From Fallopia convolvulus (lineage: Eukaryota; Streptophyta; Magnoliopsida; Caryophyllales; Polygonaceae), in NCBI GenBank assembly GCA_964016875.1, contig OZ024734.1:54418622-54482621 (forward strand): a stretch of 64,000 nucleotides of DNA. The letters are read 5' to 3'. Below the pieces are notes generated by a model that made no database searches, was not told where the DNA came from, and saw nothing but the letters and a program-made list of their open reading frames with translations. Positions within the stretch are counted from its first letter, which is position 1. The number at the start of each line of letters is the position of its first letter. The position numbers and the translations under genes are program-made. Shown one piece after another: positions 22,201 to 32,664 of this stretch.

Positions 22201-22704
22201 TCAATTAAGTAACACCAGAGGAAAAGAAAAAGCTAAGCTAGCAAGGGAGCCGGCGAGACAATTCGCTTCCCTAAAGACTTGGGTAAATCGGGTAATCCAA
22301 TCTCGCTTAAGAAGACCCTGAACTTGGGAGGCCAAGGAGTAAAGGGGATGACAAGGGGCCAACTCTTTACGAACCAAATTCACCACAAGTTTAGAGTCTG
22401 TCTCCACACACACTTTCCTGAACCCTAAATCCCAAGCAACCTTGAGACTGTTGTAGACACCCCAAAGCTCCGCCATAGGGACCGAACAAAGACCAATATT
22501 CACAAAGCCACAAACCCGGCCAATTCCCATCATTGTCTCGAATGGCACTAGGAGCCGTAGCATGACCACCCCCATCGACGACGCCGTCCGAGTTCACTTT
22601 CACCCAATCCATCGACGAGCAAGTCCAATTGATCAAGATTTCAGTCTACCTTTGGAGAGGCCGAGTTGACGGCCTAGCATTCCAAGCCAACACATACTCC
22701 TTAG
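22201..22704 (-). pseudogene. LINE-type RNase H relic, interrupted by a hAT element
   Basis: Two minus-strand frames together give an RVT_3 domain: DWVKVNSDGVVDGG (catalytic D region), IRDNDGNW, then after a frameshift MAELWGVYNSLKVAWDLGF (A-E helix), VCVETDSKLVVNLV (D-S motif) and FREANCLAGSLASL (R-E-x-N end). This is typical of the C-terminus of plant non-LTR retrotransposon ORF2. The frameshift near 22500 kills it. Its upstream continuation (AKAKEYVLAWNARPS) runs into the hAT element at 22705-23526 and resumes at 23535. Confidence 0.7.
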
Positions 22705-23526
22705 TAGGGGTGTCTCTAGATATCGATTGACTCGTAACCCGACGCGCCCACAATTTTATGGGTTGCAGGTCAGGTTTTTTTATATTACAGGTTGCGGGTT
22801 AGGTTTTTTCAAATTACGGGTTGCGGGTCGACCCGTCGAGTTACGGGTCTACCCGTAATATTTTTTTAAAAAAATAAAAAATACATTATTACTTCGGCGT
22901 GAAACATAGGAGCTAATAAGGTAATCTAAGATTGTAACTTGGGCCTGTATAATTTGTGCTTCCGCCTGTATAACTTGGGCCAAAGGCCCAAAACTAAACC
23001 TAATTAAATTATTTTTCCACTTTGAGATTGTAATCTCCAAACTCAATTCTTCCTCCGCCGCTTCCCAGTCTTCTGCCTCCCTGCCCATCCCTTCCCCCTT
23101 TCTTGAATTTTTCTGAGAATTTGAGTTCTCGTCACCATCGTGTGTCACCATTGCGTCTGAAAAAAAAATCAAGAGACTAAACTCGCCGACTCCACATCAA
23201 AGGTCGAAAGCTCCACGTCGTCGGGTCCACTTCACCAGACATCCAGACCGTTTAGGGCTGAGACTAGCCGGCTCCACCCTACGTCGACGGTTGATCAGTC
23301 GAAACTCGAAGGCTAAAGCTCCTTCTTCGTTCTCTCCCACTCTCCGTTTTCTCCTTCTCCGATCACGGGTCAAACGGGTTGACCCTTGACCCGACCCGTC
23401 AACCCATTTTACGGGTTACGGATCGTGTCACGGGTCAACATTATTTTTTTTACAGGTCGTCGGGTTGACCCGTAACCCGTAATACGAGTTATGGGTCGGG
23501 TCGGGTTGACCCGTTGGACAACCCTA
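22705..23526. mobile_element. hAT-type non-autonomous element, 822 bp
   Basis: Starts TAGGGGTGTC and ends GACAACCCTA (terminal inverted repeat of about 10 bp with one mismatch), with a perfect 8-bp target duplication CTCCTTAG at 22697-22704 and 23527-23534. The subterminal regions are dense in GGGTTGCGGGTC / CCCGTAACCC motifs, as in other CCCGACCC-rich hAT MITEs. It encodes no transposase. A 107-codon minus frame at 22849-23172 has no recognisable domain. Confidence 0.85.
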
Positions 23527-23534
23527 CTCCTTAG

Positions 23535-24082
23535 CCTTCGCATAGGCAAACCCGGTAGCATTCGACACTAATTATTTCTTTCAATACTCTTCATAGCCAG
23601 TTTGGATTACCATTCATTATATGCATTATAATACAAAATTTTATATTATAATGCATAATATAATACAAAATTTTATATTAATAATACAAAATAATGCATT
23701 ATGAAAGTCCTAGCATTCCAAGCCAACACATAATGACTTTAACTTTTACCTGTAAAATAATGAAAAAGAGGGTCTAAATGTCTAATCCACTCGAATCTAT
23801 CAATTAGGAATTTAGAACTAAAATTCACTAAAGATCACGGCCCAATTGAACACATCTAAATTACAATTTTAAAAGGAGGAGGAAGACAGATAATTGGGCA
23901 TGCTACCTTCTCCAATGCTCACACAATATTCATATATGTTGGCAAAGACGTTTTAATGTGTTTTATTCACATTGTAATGTTTAACATTATACAATTGGGT
24001 GGTCTTAATATTACAATTAACTTATTTAAATAATAAAATCATGTGCTTCTTTTATATATATTAACTTTGACCTTGAGACAAA
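23535..24082. other. LINE relic continuation, AT-palindromic block and spacer
   Basis: 23535-23570 continues the LINE relic on the minus strand (FAYAKA). About 23610-23705 is built from inverted and direct copies of TATAATGCATTATAAT-like words. At 23715-23738, 24 bp of the LINE relic (22673-22696) reappear as a direct repeat. The rest is AT-rich. Confidence 0.45.
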
Positions 24083-25686
24083 CTAGTTGATGTACCCGTA
24101 TCCTACACGAGATTTTTAATAGTTATTTGATATACTTTTATTTTAAGTGAATATTAATAATTATTTTTAAATAAATAAAATATAACTTAATGTTAGTAAC
24201 TTCATATAATTTAACATCCAAATACTAAATAGAATAGAATAACTAATAAGAAAATATGTTCGAAATAACTATAAGACTAAAATAAGAAAAATATGTTCGA
24301 ATAATATTTGAGAAAGAAAATTCATATTGTAATATTACAATGATTTGCATTGGATCTGCAAACAACTTAACTTTTCTCTTTGTGCTTCAAAGTTTTTTGG
24401 AACTGAAAGTGAAAAGTTGATCTTCTATAAGTTTGTCTCTATTATCATCATATGGGATGAGCTTTCATTTGAACACTTAGAAGGAGTAAGTGGTTCATTC
24501 GACGATACATTGCAGTTAAGTTCAGGCTCAAATGCGGTTTGTGGCCTAGTTAGGGTGATGACAAATATGATAGATGCATTCGACTTTAATTATAGTATAT
24601 TGATATTAACTGATAAGAAAATAGTTGCATATTTTGTATTATAAAAATTTTAACAAAATTTTTATATATAAAAAATTTCTACATGATGACATTATTGAAA
24701 AAAATTCTATATGATAAATCTAGTTGAAATTTCTAGGCACTTGAGAAAATGAAGATTAATCAAGTTTCATGATACAATGATAAATCTATATACTATGCTA
24801 TGATATTCTACATGAAACATGTTATTGAAAAATCTCTTAAAATCTTGTCGTCATCATTTGTATTGCTTAAATAATTTATATTAGAAAATTATCTTATTAT
24901 TTTTTACATTTGGGATATTTATTTAGTGAATGAGAAGAAAAAATAATCTTGAAACTGTAGGGATTTACTCATATATATATATTTAAAATAGAAACAGTCA
25001 TTTTTACATAAAAATTCAGAAGGTTATTTTTGTGTAATTATATAATATAAATTGATCATGAAATACAATTATTTAATATATATTGGATATTGTTCTATGA
25101 AATTATTTCATATAAATTGATCTTAATAATACAATTATTTAATAATTACATTACAAAATTAATCTAAATAATTATTTTAAAATACAAATTGAACTACTCA
25201 TTAAAGAAATATAATTATTGAATAAGAAGAAAAAGTAACCATGAAATTTTAGGGATATATATGCATAGAAGAGAAAACAATAAATTTATTCATTTTATAT
25301 AATTAGTTAATCTAAATTTATTTTAAAATACAATTATTTAATATTGATTGATCTAAAAAATTTACATAGATGTAAGCTAATTAAGAAAGATATATTAATG
25401 ATTTTATATACATTCTTCTTAAAGAATTAATACCTTTTATAAAAATATTTTTTTTATAGATACTCCGATTAGAAAAGGTAAGTATAATATGACAAATCAC
25501 CAATAAGTAAAGTGACCTAATTAAAATATTAAATAGTATTTGAAAATTATAATGTGGTAGAATTAAGTAACATTTGAAGATTTAGATGGACAAATTATTA
25601 AATGTAAAAATTAATTTGCTTAGGTGGCATAGTTAAATGATTGACACGTAAGATTGAGTGATTCGACTTTAGTTATAGTATATAGA
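24083..25686 (-). mobile_element. Non-autonomous Helitron
   Basis: On the minus strand the left end is a 3' Helitron terminus: a 7-bp hairpin (CTCGTGT / ATACGGG, with wobble pairs), about 6 nt, then CTAG followed by T (24083-24086). At the right end the minus strand reads A then TCTATATACTATAACTAAAG (from 25686), the typical plant Helitron 5' terminus. There are no Rep/helicase frames; the interior is very AT-rich. A second 5'-terminus-like sequence on the same strand begins at 24603 (TCAATATACTATAATTAAAG), so a shorter Helitron of about 520 bp sharing the 3' end is also possible. Confidence 0.75.
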
Positions 25687-26095
25687 TAGATATTTTTATT
25701 GTATTAGTATAAGATACAAACTTTGTCCCGTCCAAAGGACATGTTTAGAACTTTAGTTATTTTTAGAGAAGTTACTGGACAATTAATTTTTCTAACTTTA
25801 CCGTCCCACCAAAACACTAGATGTTGAATTGCACTTACAAATTAAAGTCTTAAAAATACGGACTTGGGCTTTGACCCTTTGGTGGTTTTGTTTTGGGCCA
25901 TAAGATTTAGGCCTTAATAACAAGACGTGGGGAGATGAGAATTTGTAAGGCTTGATTTTTTCTTGTCTTATTTGTAAGAAAATTAATTACTTATTGTGTA
26001 ATTAACTTTAAAAATATTTTATGACTGGTCATGAAAATAAAATATAATCCACTAAACACGTGCAATATCAAGAGCGACGGTAAATACAACCCAAA
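25687..26095. other. Spacer and start of the duplicated unit flank
   Basis: No gene. From about 25999 the sequence (ATTAACTTTAAAAATATTTT, then the CCACTAAACACG and GGCGGTAAATACAAC blocks) matches the segment right of the Helitron 3' ends in the 60-64 kb array. It represents that site without the Helitron. Confidence 0.6.
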
Positions 26096-27904
26096 CAGAG
26101 GTAAATTTAAAAACAGGCCAATATGAATTTATAAGGCCTATTTTGTCAATTGTAATTGGTCCCTTCTTCGATGCCCAATTCAGCACTTGTTATTTGTACT
26201 GTTAATAAGTTGGCATATTTGGGCTGTCTTTATTTTTCTTTTTCATCTTAGTTAAAAAGAAAAATAGGAAAGGTGAGAGCAAAAGCAAAAGAAAAGAAAG
26301 CAAATGCAAGAAAGAAAAGAAGGCAAGAATTAAAGAGGGGAAAGCATGCACGATAAATATGGAAAAAAAAAAGTAAGATAAAGGAAGGCAAATGCAGGAT
26401 AGAAAAGAAGGCAAGAATTAAAGAGGGGAAAGCATGCACGATAAATATGAAAAAAAAACAGATATGAAGAAACAATACTCCTCGGGAGGATTTCCTGGAA
26501 GCTCTTGATATTGGAATTAGAATAAAACTCAACATAACATTAACCAACATTAAACAGTACTTCCACCATACACACACTAATAACCTTAAAAACATCCAAA
26601 CAACATAGTTTCACCATACACAGACTAATAACCTTAAAAACATCCAAACAACATAGTTCCACCATACACACTGATAACCTTACAAACAATTAAACAACAT
26701 AAAATAACACAAATAATCTCAACAAACAACTCAATAGGTAGCAAGTTACATCATGTTGTCACTATCTTTATTTGGCCAACTCCAAAAATACGCACAAATA
26801 TCATTATTGGAGCAAACTGAATTATATTCACCAAATTGTATAGTAGCTTACCTGGCATAAAAATAGCATGGCAGGCCTTAATTCCAGCCCCATACACATC
26901 ACTCTAATAAATAAATAAAATATAATCAACAGACAGATATTATGAAACCATCAAACCAACAAAAATAAAAAAGTTTTGAAAAACCTACATCATAGACACG
27001 CTAAGAGGATACTCGGCCACCCTCGCCTAGAAATTCTGTTATTAGAGTATCAGTTGTTTCATCTAGATCTTCATGATATCCTCGCAACCTGATCTATTTG
27101 GAGAGAAAAAAACATAAAAATACATAATAACATAAGTGAATTTTAGTGAGACTGGTTTGACTTTAAAACCCAACAAAAACCGAATTCCCCTCTACTTGGT
27201 TATGCACAACTTGCGATCTCCCACAGAATGTTAGACGTCGCCTGCCCATTGCTCTAGCGTAGTAGAGCGCACTAAGAACGACAAAATTGCATGTCGTGTC
27301 CCGTGTTGTGTCAGGAGGACATTTCCTCCTCACCTGATACTCAATGTGTAAATGAGAAAGGTAATTAGTAATTGTAAAACAAAAAAGATACATTGCACAC
27401 CTAATACACAATAAGGTCAACATAAAATAAGTATATATCTCTCCATTTGGTCCTCTAATCAGTGCACCGACACCGCACGGGGAGGCTGGATTTTCTCCCA
27501 ATACAAGAGCATAATAATCAACGGTACATTCAAGATGGACCATGTTTCAAAACAAATGAAACTATTATGCTCAATTAAATGAGTGATGAGACAAATGTAC
27601 ACAATTTATAAAGGGCTAGAGTATTCTAGAAAGGAGGAGTAATATTGGGCTAGGTCAACATATTGGGCTGCATTGGGCCCCTACTAGATAAACCATGAAC
27701 AACCACTTTCCCACAAAACTAACCATCCGATTAGTTTGCAAGGCTTTCAATTTTGGGAAATTTATTAGGTCCTCTTTGTAACAATTAAAATAGTGGCAAT
27801 TGTTCGACCTAGATTCAAAGGTTAAACATGGATTTTCATTTCTTTTCCCTACCAACAAAATAGATTTCAATGTGATTCTCTTGATTTGAGCTGTTGGAGT
27901 TGAA
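26096..27904. repeat. Tandem unit 1 (about 1.81 kb)
   Basis: Near-identical to 27905-29719 in direct orientation (ACAGAGGTAAATTTAAAAAC starts both). It contains the decayed gene copy on the minus strand and, at 26313-26440, a local direct repeat of about 89 bp (GGCAAGAATTAAAGAGGGGA twice) also present in unit 2. Confidence 0.85.
26450..27543 (-). pseudogene. RNase H-like gene, copy 1 (splice sites lost, nonsense)
   Basis: The sister of the gene at 28139-29357. Starting at ATG 27543, exon 1 ends at 27439 (VDYYALVLGENPASPCGVGA, then IRGPNGE), but the intron 1 donor GT is AT (27438-27437) and the acceptor AG is AC (27347-27346). The unspliced sequence remains open, giving a 126-codon frame (27543-27163 plus stop) in which the 93-bp 'intron' encodes a hydrophobic stretch. 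Exon 3 (27101-26997 by alignment) has TAG at 27001-27003 where copy 2 has CAG. The exon 2 donor has also weakened (CAA/GTAGAG against CAG/GTAGAG). A TATA-like TATAAAT (27604-27610) lies 61 bp upstream. A decaying duplicate; a short intron-retained product is possible. Confidence 0.65.
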
Positions 27905-28138
27905 CAGAGGTAAATTTAAAAACATGCCAATATGAATTTATAAGGCTCATTTTGTCAATTGCAATTGAGCCCTTCTTCGATGCCCAATTCAGCACTTGTT
28001 ATTTGTACTGTTAATAAGTTGGCATATTTGGGTTGTCTTTATTTGTCTTTTTCATCTCAGTTAAAAAGAAAAATAGGAAAGGTCAGAGAAATAGCAAGAG
28101 AAAAGAAAGCAAATGCGGGAAAGAAAAGAAGAGAAGAA

Positions 28139-29357
28139 TTAAAGAGGGGAAAACATGCACGGTAAATATGGAAAAAAAACAAAAACAAGAGAAAGGAAGT
28201 CAAATGAAGGAGAGAAAAGAAGACAAGAATTAAAGAGGGGAAAGCATGCACGGTAAATATGAAAAAAAAAAACAGATATGAAGAAACAATACTCCTCAGG
28301 AGGATTTCCTGGAAGCTCTTGATATTGGAATCAGAATAAAGCCCAGCATAACATTAACCAACATTAAACAGTACTTCCACCATACACACACTAATAACCT
28401 TAAAAACATCCAAACAACATAGTTTCACCATATACAGACTAATAACCTTAAAAACATCCAAACAACATAGTTCCACCATACACACTGATAACCTTACAAA
28501 CAATTAAACAACATAAAATAACACAAATAATCTCAACAAGCAACTCAGTATGTAGCAAGTTACATCATGTTGTCACTATCTTTATTTGGCCAACTCCAGA
28601 AATATGCACAAATATCATTATTTGAGCAAACTGAATTATATTCACCAAATTGTATAGTAGCTTACCTGGCATAAAAATAGCATGGCAGGCCTTAATTCCA
28701 GCCTCATACACATCACTCTAATAAATAAATAAAATATAATCAACAGACAGATATTATGAAACCATCAAACCAACAAAAATAAAAAAGTTTTGAAAAACCT
28801 ACATCATAGACACGCTGAGAGGATACTCGGCCACCCTCGCCTAGAAATTCTGTTATTAGAGTATCAGTTGTTTTATCTAGATCTTCATGATATCCTCGCA
28901 ACCTGATCTATTTGGAGAGAAAAAAACATAAAAATATATAATAACATAAGTGAATTTTAGTGAGACTGGTTTGACTTTAAAACCCAACAAAAACCGAATT
29001 CCCCTCTACCTGGTTATGCACAACTTGCGAGCTCCCACGGAATGTTAGACGTCGTTTGCCCATTGCTCTAGCGTAGTAGAGCGCATTAAGAACGACAACA
29101 TTGCATGCCGTGTCCCATGTTGTGCCGGGAGGACTTTTCCTCCGCACTCGATACTCAATCTGTAAATGAGAAAGGTAATTTGTAATTGTAAAACAAAAAA
29201 GATACATTACACACCTAATACACAATAAGGTCAACATAAAATAAGTATACACCTCTCCATTTGGTCCTCTAATCAGTGCACCGCCACCGCACGGGGAGAC
29301 TGTATTTTCTCCCAATACAAGAGCATAATAATCAACGGTACATTCGGGATGGACCAT
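28139..29357 (-). CDS. Intron-containing RNase H-fold-like protein, intact copy
   Basis: Exons inferred by eye: 29357-29253 (35 codons), 29159-29010 (50), 28907-28803 (35), 28717-28666 (17 codons + 1 nt), and a provisional last exon from 28317. All introns have GT and AG, and the phases fit (0,0,0,1). Exon 1 carries VDYYALVLGEN, SPCGGGALIRGPNG; exon 2 carries CNVVVLNALYYARAMGKRRL and SSQVVHNQ. This is the RVT_3/RNase H1 order (D...NP..G.G...G; N-x-A-E-x-x-A-L; D-S-x-x-V-x-x-Q). The first Asp is kept, but the helix Glu is Val and the D-S Asp is Ser, so nuclease activity is unlikely. Exon 3 (GYHEDLDKTTDTLITEF) and exon 4 (YEAGIKACHAIFMP) are unfamiliar. The C-terminus after ELPGNPPEEYCFF runs into low complexity and is uncertain. 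Function unknown. Confidence 0.55.
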
Positions 29358-29415
29358 GTTTTGAATCAAATGAAACTATTATGCTCAATCAAATGAGTTT
29401 TGAGACAAATGTACA

Positions 29416-29424
29416 CTATTTATA
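29416..29424 (-). promoter_or_regulatory. Putative TATA box of the RNase H-like gene
   Basis: Minus-strand TATAAATAG about 60 bp upstream of ATG 29357. The same spacing (61 bp) exists in the twin at 27604-27610. Confidence 0.5.
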
Positions 29425-29737
29425 AAGGGCTAGAGTATTCAAGAAAGGAGGAGTAATATTAGGATAGGTCAACATATTGGGCTGCATTGGCCCCCCAACT
29501 AGATAAACTATGAACAACCACTTTCCCACGGAACTAAATATCAGATTAGTTTGCAAGTCTTTCAATTTTGGGAAATTTATTATGTCCTCTTTGTAACAAT
29601 TAAAATAGTGGCAATTGTTAGATCTAGATTCAAAGGTTAAACGTGGATTTTTATTTCTTTCCCCTTACCAAAAAAATAGATTTCAATGTGATTCTCTTGA
29701 TTCAAGCTGTTGGAATTAAACAGAGGTAAATTAAAAT

Positions 29738-29870
29738 AGTGAAGGCTTCAATTCTAGCCTCATAAACATCACCCCTCCGTCAAGCCTCCGAATAAAAGTG
29801 TCGGAGTCGCCCGGAGCTGTTGCATTTTCTCCCAATACTAGACCATATTAATCAATAATGTCTCTAGTAG
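29738..29870 (-). pseudogene. Third RNase H-like copy: exon 1 joined to exon 4
   Basis: Minus strand: a degenerate exon 1 (YGLVLGENAT, then FIRRLDGG, closer to the 60-64 kb array version) runs directly into GTGATGTTTATGAGGCTAG, the start of exon 4 of the 28-29 kb gene. Exons 2-3 and all introns are absent. The match then stops after about 40 bp. Either a large deletion or a processed fragment. Confidence 0.5.
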
Positions 29871-29980
29871 CGGTGCCTATTGATCAAAATAGTCATTAAT
29901 CAAATATAAAAAAAAATTGAACATAATAAGTATTTAAAGGAGAAGAGAAAAATTAATTTAGAAGGAGAAATCAATGAACA
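29871..29980. other. Short spacer
   Basis: AT-rich. Ends at the target duplication of the solo LTR. Confidence 0.3.
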
Positions 29981-29985
29981 TTATA

Positions 29986-32659
29986 TGTAACACCCCGACT
30001 TCCGTCGAGGCGCTACTAGGGAATAGACCTGTACTATTATTTAGGTTGGCAACTACACTGTAGGACCTTACAACTCGGGCATGACGAGAAAACATAATAA
30101 AAACATCCAACCTTTCTTTTATAAAAATATAGAAAACGTAGTTATGCATGAATTCCCGAAAACCTAATTATAAATATCCTGAATCTGACGAATCATCACC
30201 AACAATAAAATCATTCGACGAAAACAGAAGACAAGTCATAATACCAACTCTAACATATTAATAAAACTAACATCCTAAAAATAACACAACTAAACTATCG
30301 TAAAAATAATCCCATCCCACTATGACACGCGCTCTTTACCGCTCGGGCCCGCCATCTGGCCTCGGTTCCTGCACGGCTCCCTGATTCATACCTGGAACTA
30401 AAAAATATTCCCCGAAGGGTCAGCGTCTAATCTACCAAGCTAGAGAGAATACGGAAATTGTAGAACGCTTTGAAATCATTTATCTAAAGTCAGCATACAA
30501 ATCCACAATCGCAATCATAACTCTAAAGGCCAATACCTAAATTAGTTATATCAGTCACACAAGTCACATACGCATTCACAATCACAATCACACACCAATG
30601 AAATTCTTCCTTTGTCCACAATCCGTCTTCCAAGGCGCTCATCACCGCGCCGAGTGCAGAGGCAGGCCCTCCCACTCCACTTCCCAATCTCCCTTCTAAC
30701 TCCGGGCTAAGCCTCCACTGGAGCGCTTACCAAAAATACACAGATAATAATTTTCGTTTGAAGGGGTACGATTTTCCCAGTCACACGGGTCAAAGTAGCC
30801 AACTCTTCCTCAACACCAGCTACAATGGGCCGTGTCGGAAACGGTACCAACACAGAGAAAACGTTCCAAATAATTCCCGATAAAACACATTTAAAATCAT
30901 TAACGCTCACAACACACAAGGAGTTCAAAACAATTTAAAAAAAATATTCGGGACTAGTTCCCAAAACCCGTCCTACAACATCGATACGCAATCTAACAAG
31001 GGAGAAAAGAACCGAGCAAGTCGAAAAACGACTTACCTCGAAAATGAAGGATCTTCAAGGAAGACGGAAATCAAGAACGCGAGCGGAGCAATTCCCTAAA
31101 GCATTTATATAATAAGAGATTAGCCCAAGTATGAGCCGAACCAAGGTAATCCGATTAAGGTGACACACTAAAACTTAAACCCCCGAACGTAAACGAGCTT
31201 ATATGGATATGTATAATAACATAATATAAAAGGGAGCTTTGCTACTATTTTCCATTATTCCTACCCTAACAAAACAACCCAACCAAAGCCCAGAACTACA
31301 CGTGATATTGGCTAATATTAACTTAGTTAACATGAAATTATAGCTAGTTAGTATTATTTAAACCTCCAGACCAAAATTAACACACCCAACCCAAAGTTAA
31401 CGCAACCCACTTGAATCAACCCCGTATTCACTTGTCTCCCCCTTGTCCAAGAAGATCGGCCCGACTGATTAAAGAAACGGCCCAGCCCAACTATTTTATG
31501 CATACAATTATTTTGATCACATTAATTCATTTCCCCTAGTATTCAACCAGGAGCATAATTCGGACCCACCAAAACAATCACCCAAATTTCTTTTGAAACA
31601 ACCCCGGTGAATTTAGCCCTTTTGACTTTTCATTGTGGCCCCCACTCACTTCATCTTCTCCGAAGAGCAGACCTCGGTTGCGCCGGCTTCGGATTCGTTC
31701 CCCCACTTCGCTCCTCACCTCTGGTTCGTCCGCCGTTTTCCGACCACCGACACCTCCGACGGTAACTTCTCTCTGGCCTCGTCTTCATCGCTCCACAATC
31801 CCTCCGACGGCGACCCCGCGAGCCGTATCTCCGCCCCTGCTGTAATTCCAACCCACAACCGGCGGAAACGGAGGGGAGCAGCGACGCTCCATTCTCGTCG
31901 CCCTGTTCACGCCCCGCCGACGTTCCCAGGTCGCTACGCCCGTCCACTCCCTTCGGCGACTCTCCGCCAGATCGGTCGACTTTCCATCGTCCGCTATTTC
32001 GGCCGGCACCACCCTCCGACCCTTGCTCGATCTAGTACCCGCCCGACCCAATTTGAATCTAGCACCGCCCGAAATAACAACAGTAAGGAAAAAAAATAGA
32101 GGAAAGGGAAACTCACCCGGTTGTCACGATCGACGATGACGGTGGCGGCGAGTTCCGTTCACGACTTCTACGATGCTTTGCTATGGAGAAGTAACGAGAG
32201 AGGTTGATCTTTGTTCCACAAATTCGATCAGTTTGGTAAGGTATGGCAGAGATTTCCGGTGAATTCCCGAAGTCCAAGGACAGGGTATATAAAGAGGAGT
32301 TTTTGATAGAATTTGTTAAAATTGATAAGGTAATGAACAATTAGGATAAGATTTGGCTTTTGATAGGATTTTTGGAGTGAATTCGGTTACGCGAAGCCTA
32401 CCGAACCTGTGAATTGGCTTTTGGCTTAGTTAATTTGGATAGAGGGTATGGATTCAATGAATAAAACTAACGGGTATAGTTTTAGCATAGGGTTTTTGTT
32501 TGATAACAAATTACTTGGTTAATCTGTCAAACGTTCCCTTTTTACCCAACAGATTAATTAATTAATCCGTCCCGCGAAGTTTTTTTTTTTTTTATATAAT
32601 TTTTTTTTTATAAAATTAGGACTCGATTGGTTGTCGACTTAAGAAACTCGGATACTACA
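29986..32659 (-). mobile_element. Solo Gypsy LTR, 2674 bp (Y family)
   Basis: The plus-strand left end TGTAACACCCCGACTTCC and right end GATACTACA are the two ends of an LTR read on the minus strand (TGTAGTATCCGAG ... GGGGTGTTACA). A perfect 5-bp target duplication TTATA lies at 29981-29985 and 32660-32664. Inverted similarity to the LTRs of element Y is clear (for example 30330-30480 against 48520-48690, and 30950-31060 against 47960-48070). No internal sequence. A GC-rich block at 31635-32160 and a TATATAAAG near 32285 (the minus strand reads CTTTATATA) are likely the U3/R junction. ORFs in the GC-rich block are Pro/Ser/Arg-rich compositional frames, not genes. Confidence 0.88.
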
Positions 32660-32664
32660 TTATA

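Larger units (their letters stand above)
27905..29719. repeat. Tandem unit 2 (about 1.81 kb)
   Basis: Direct duplicate of unit 1, differing by scattered substitutions and small indels. It holds the better-preserved gene copy. Confidence 0.85.

Noticed and set aside
26202..26595. Phe/Leu-rich minus ORFs that look like membrane proteins (also 28057-28251)
   Set aside because: Read through A/G-rich repeats (GAAAAGAAAGC-type) in the 3' part of the RNase H-like unit; low-complexity composition explains the hydrophobicity.
31633..32099. Overlapping GC-rich ORFs on both strands (up to 154 codons)
   Set aside because: Pro/Ser/Arg-rich compositional frames in the GC-rich block of the solo Gypsy LTR, with no conserved motif.
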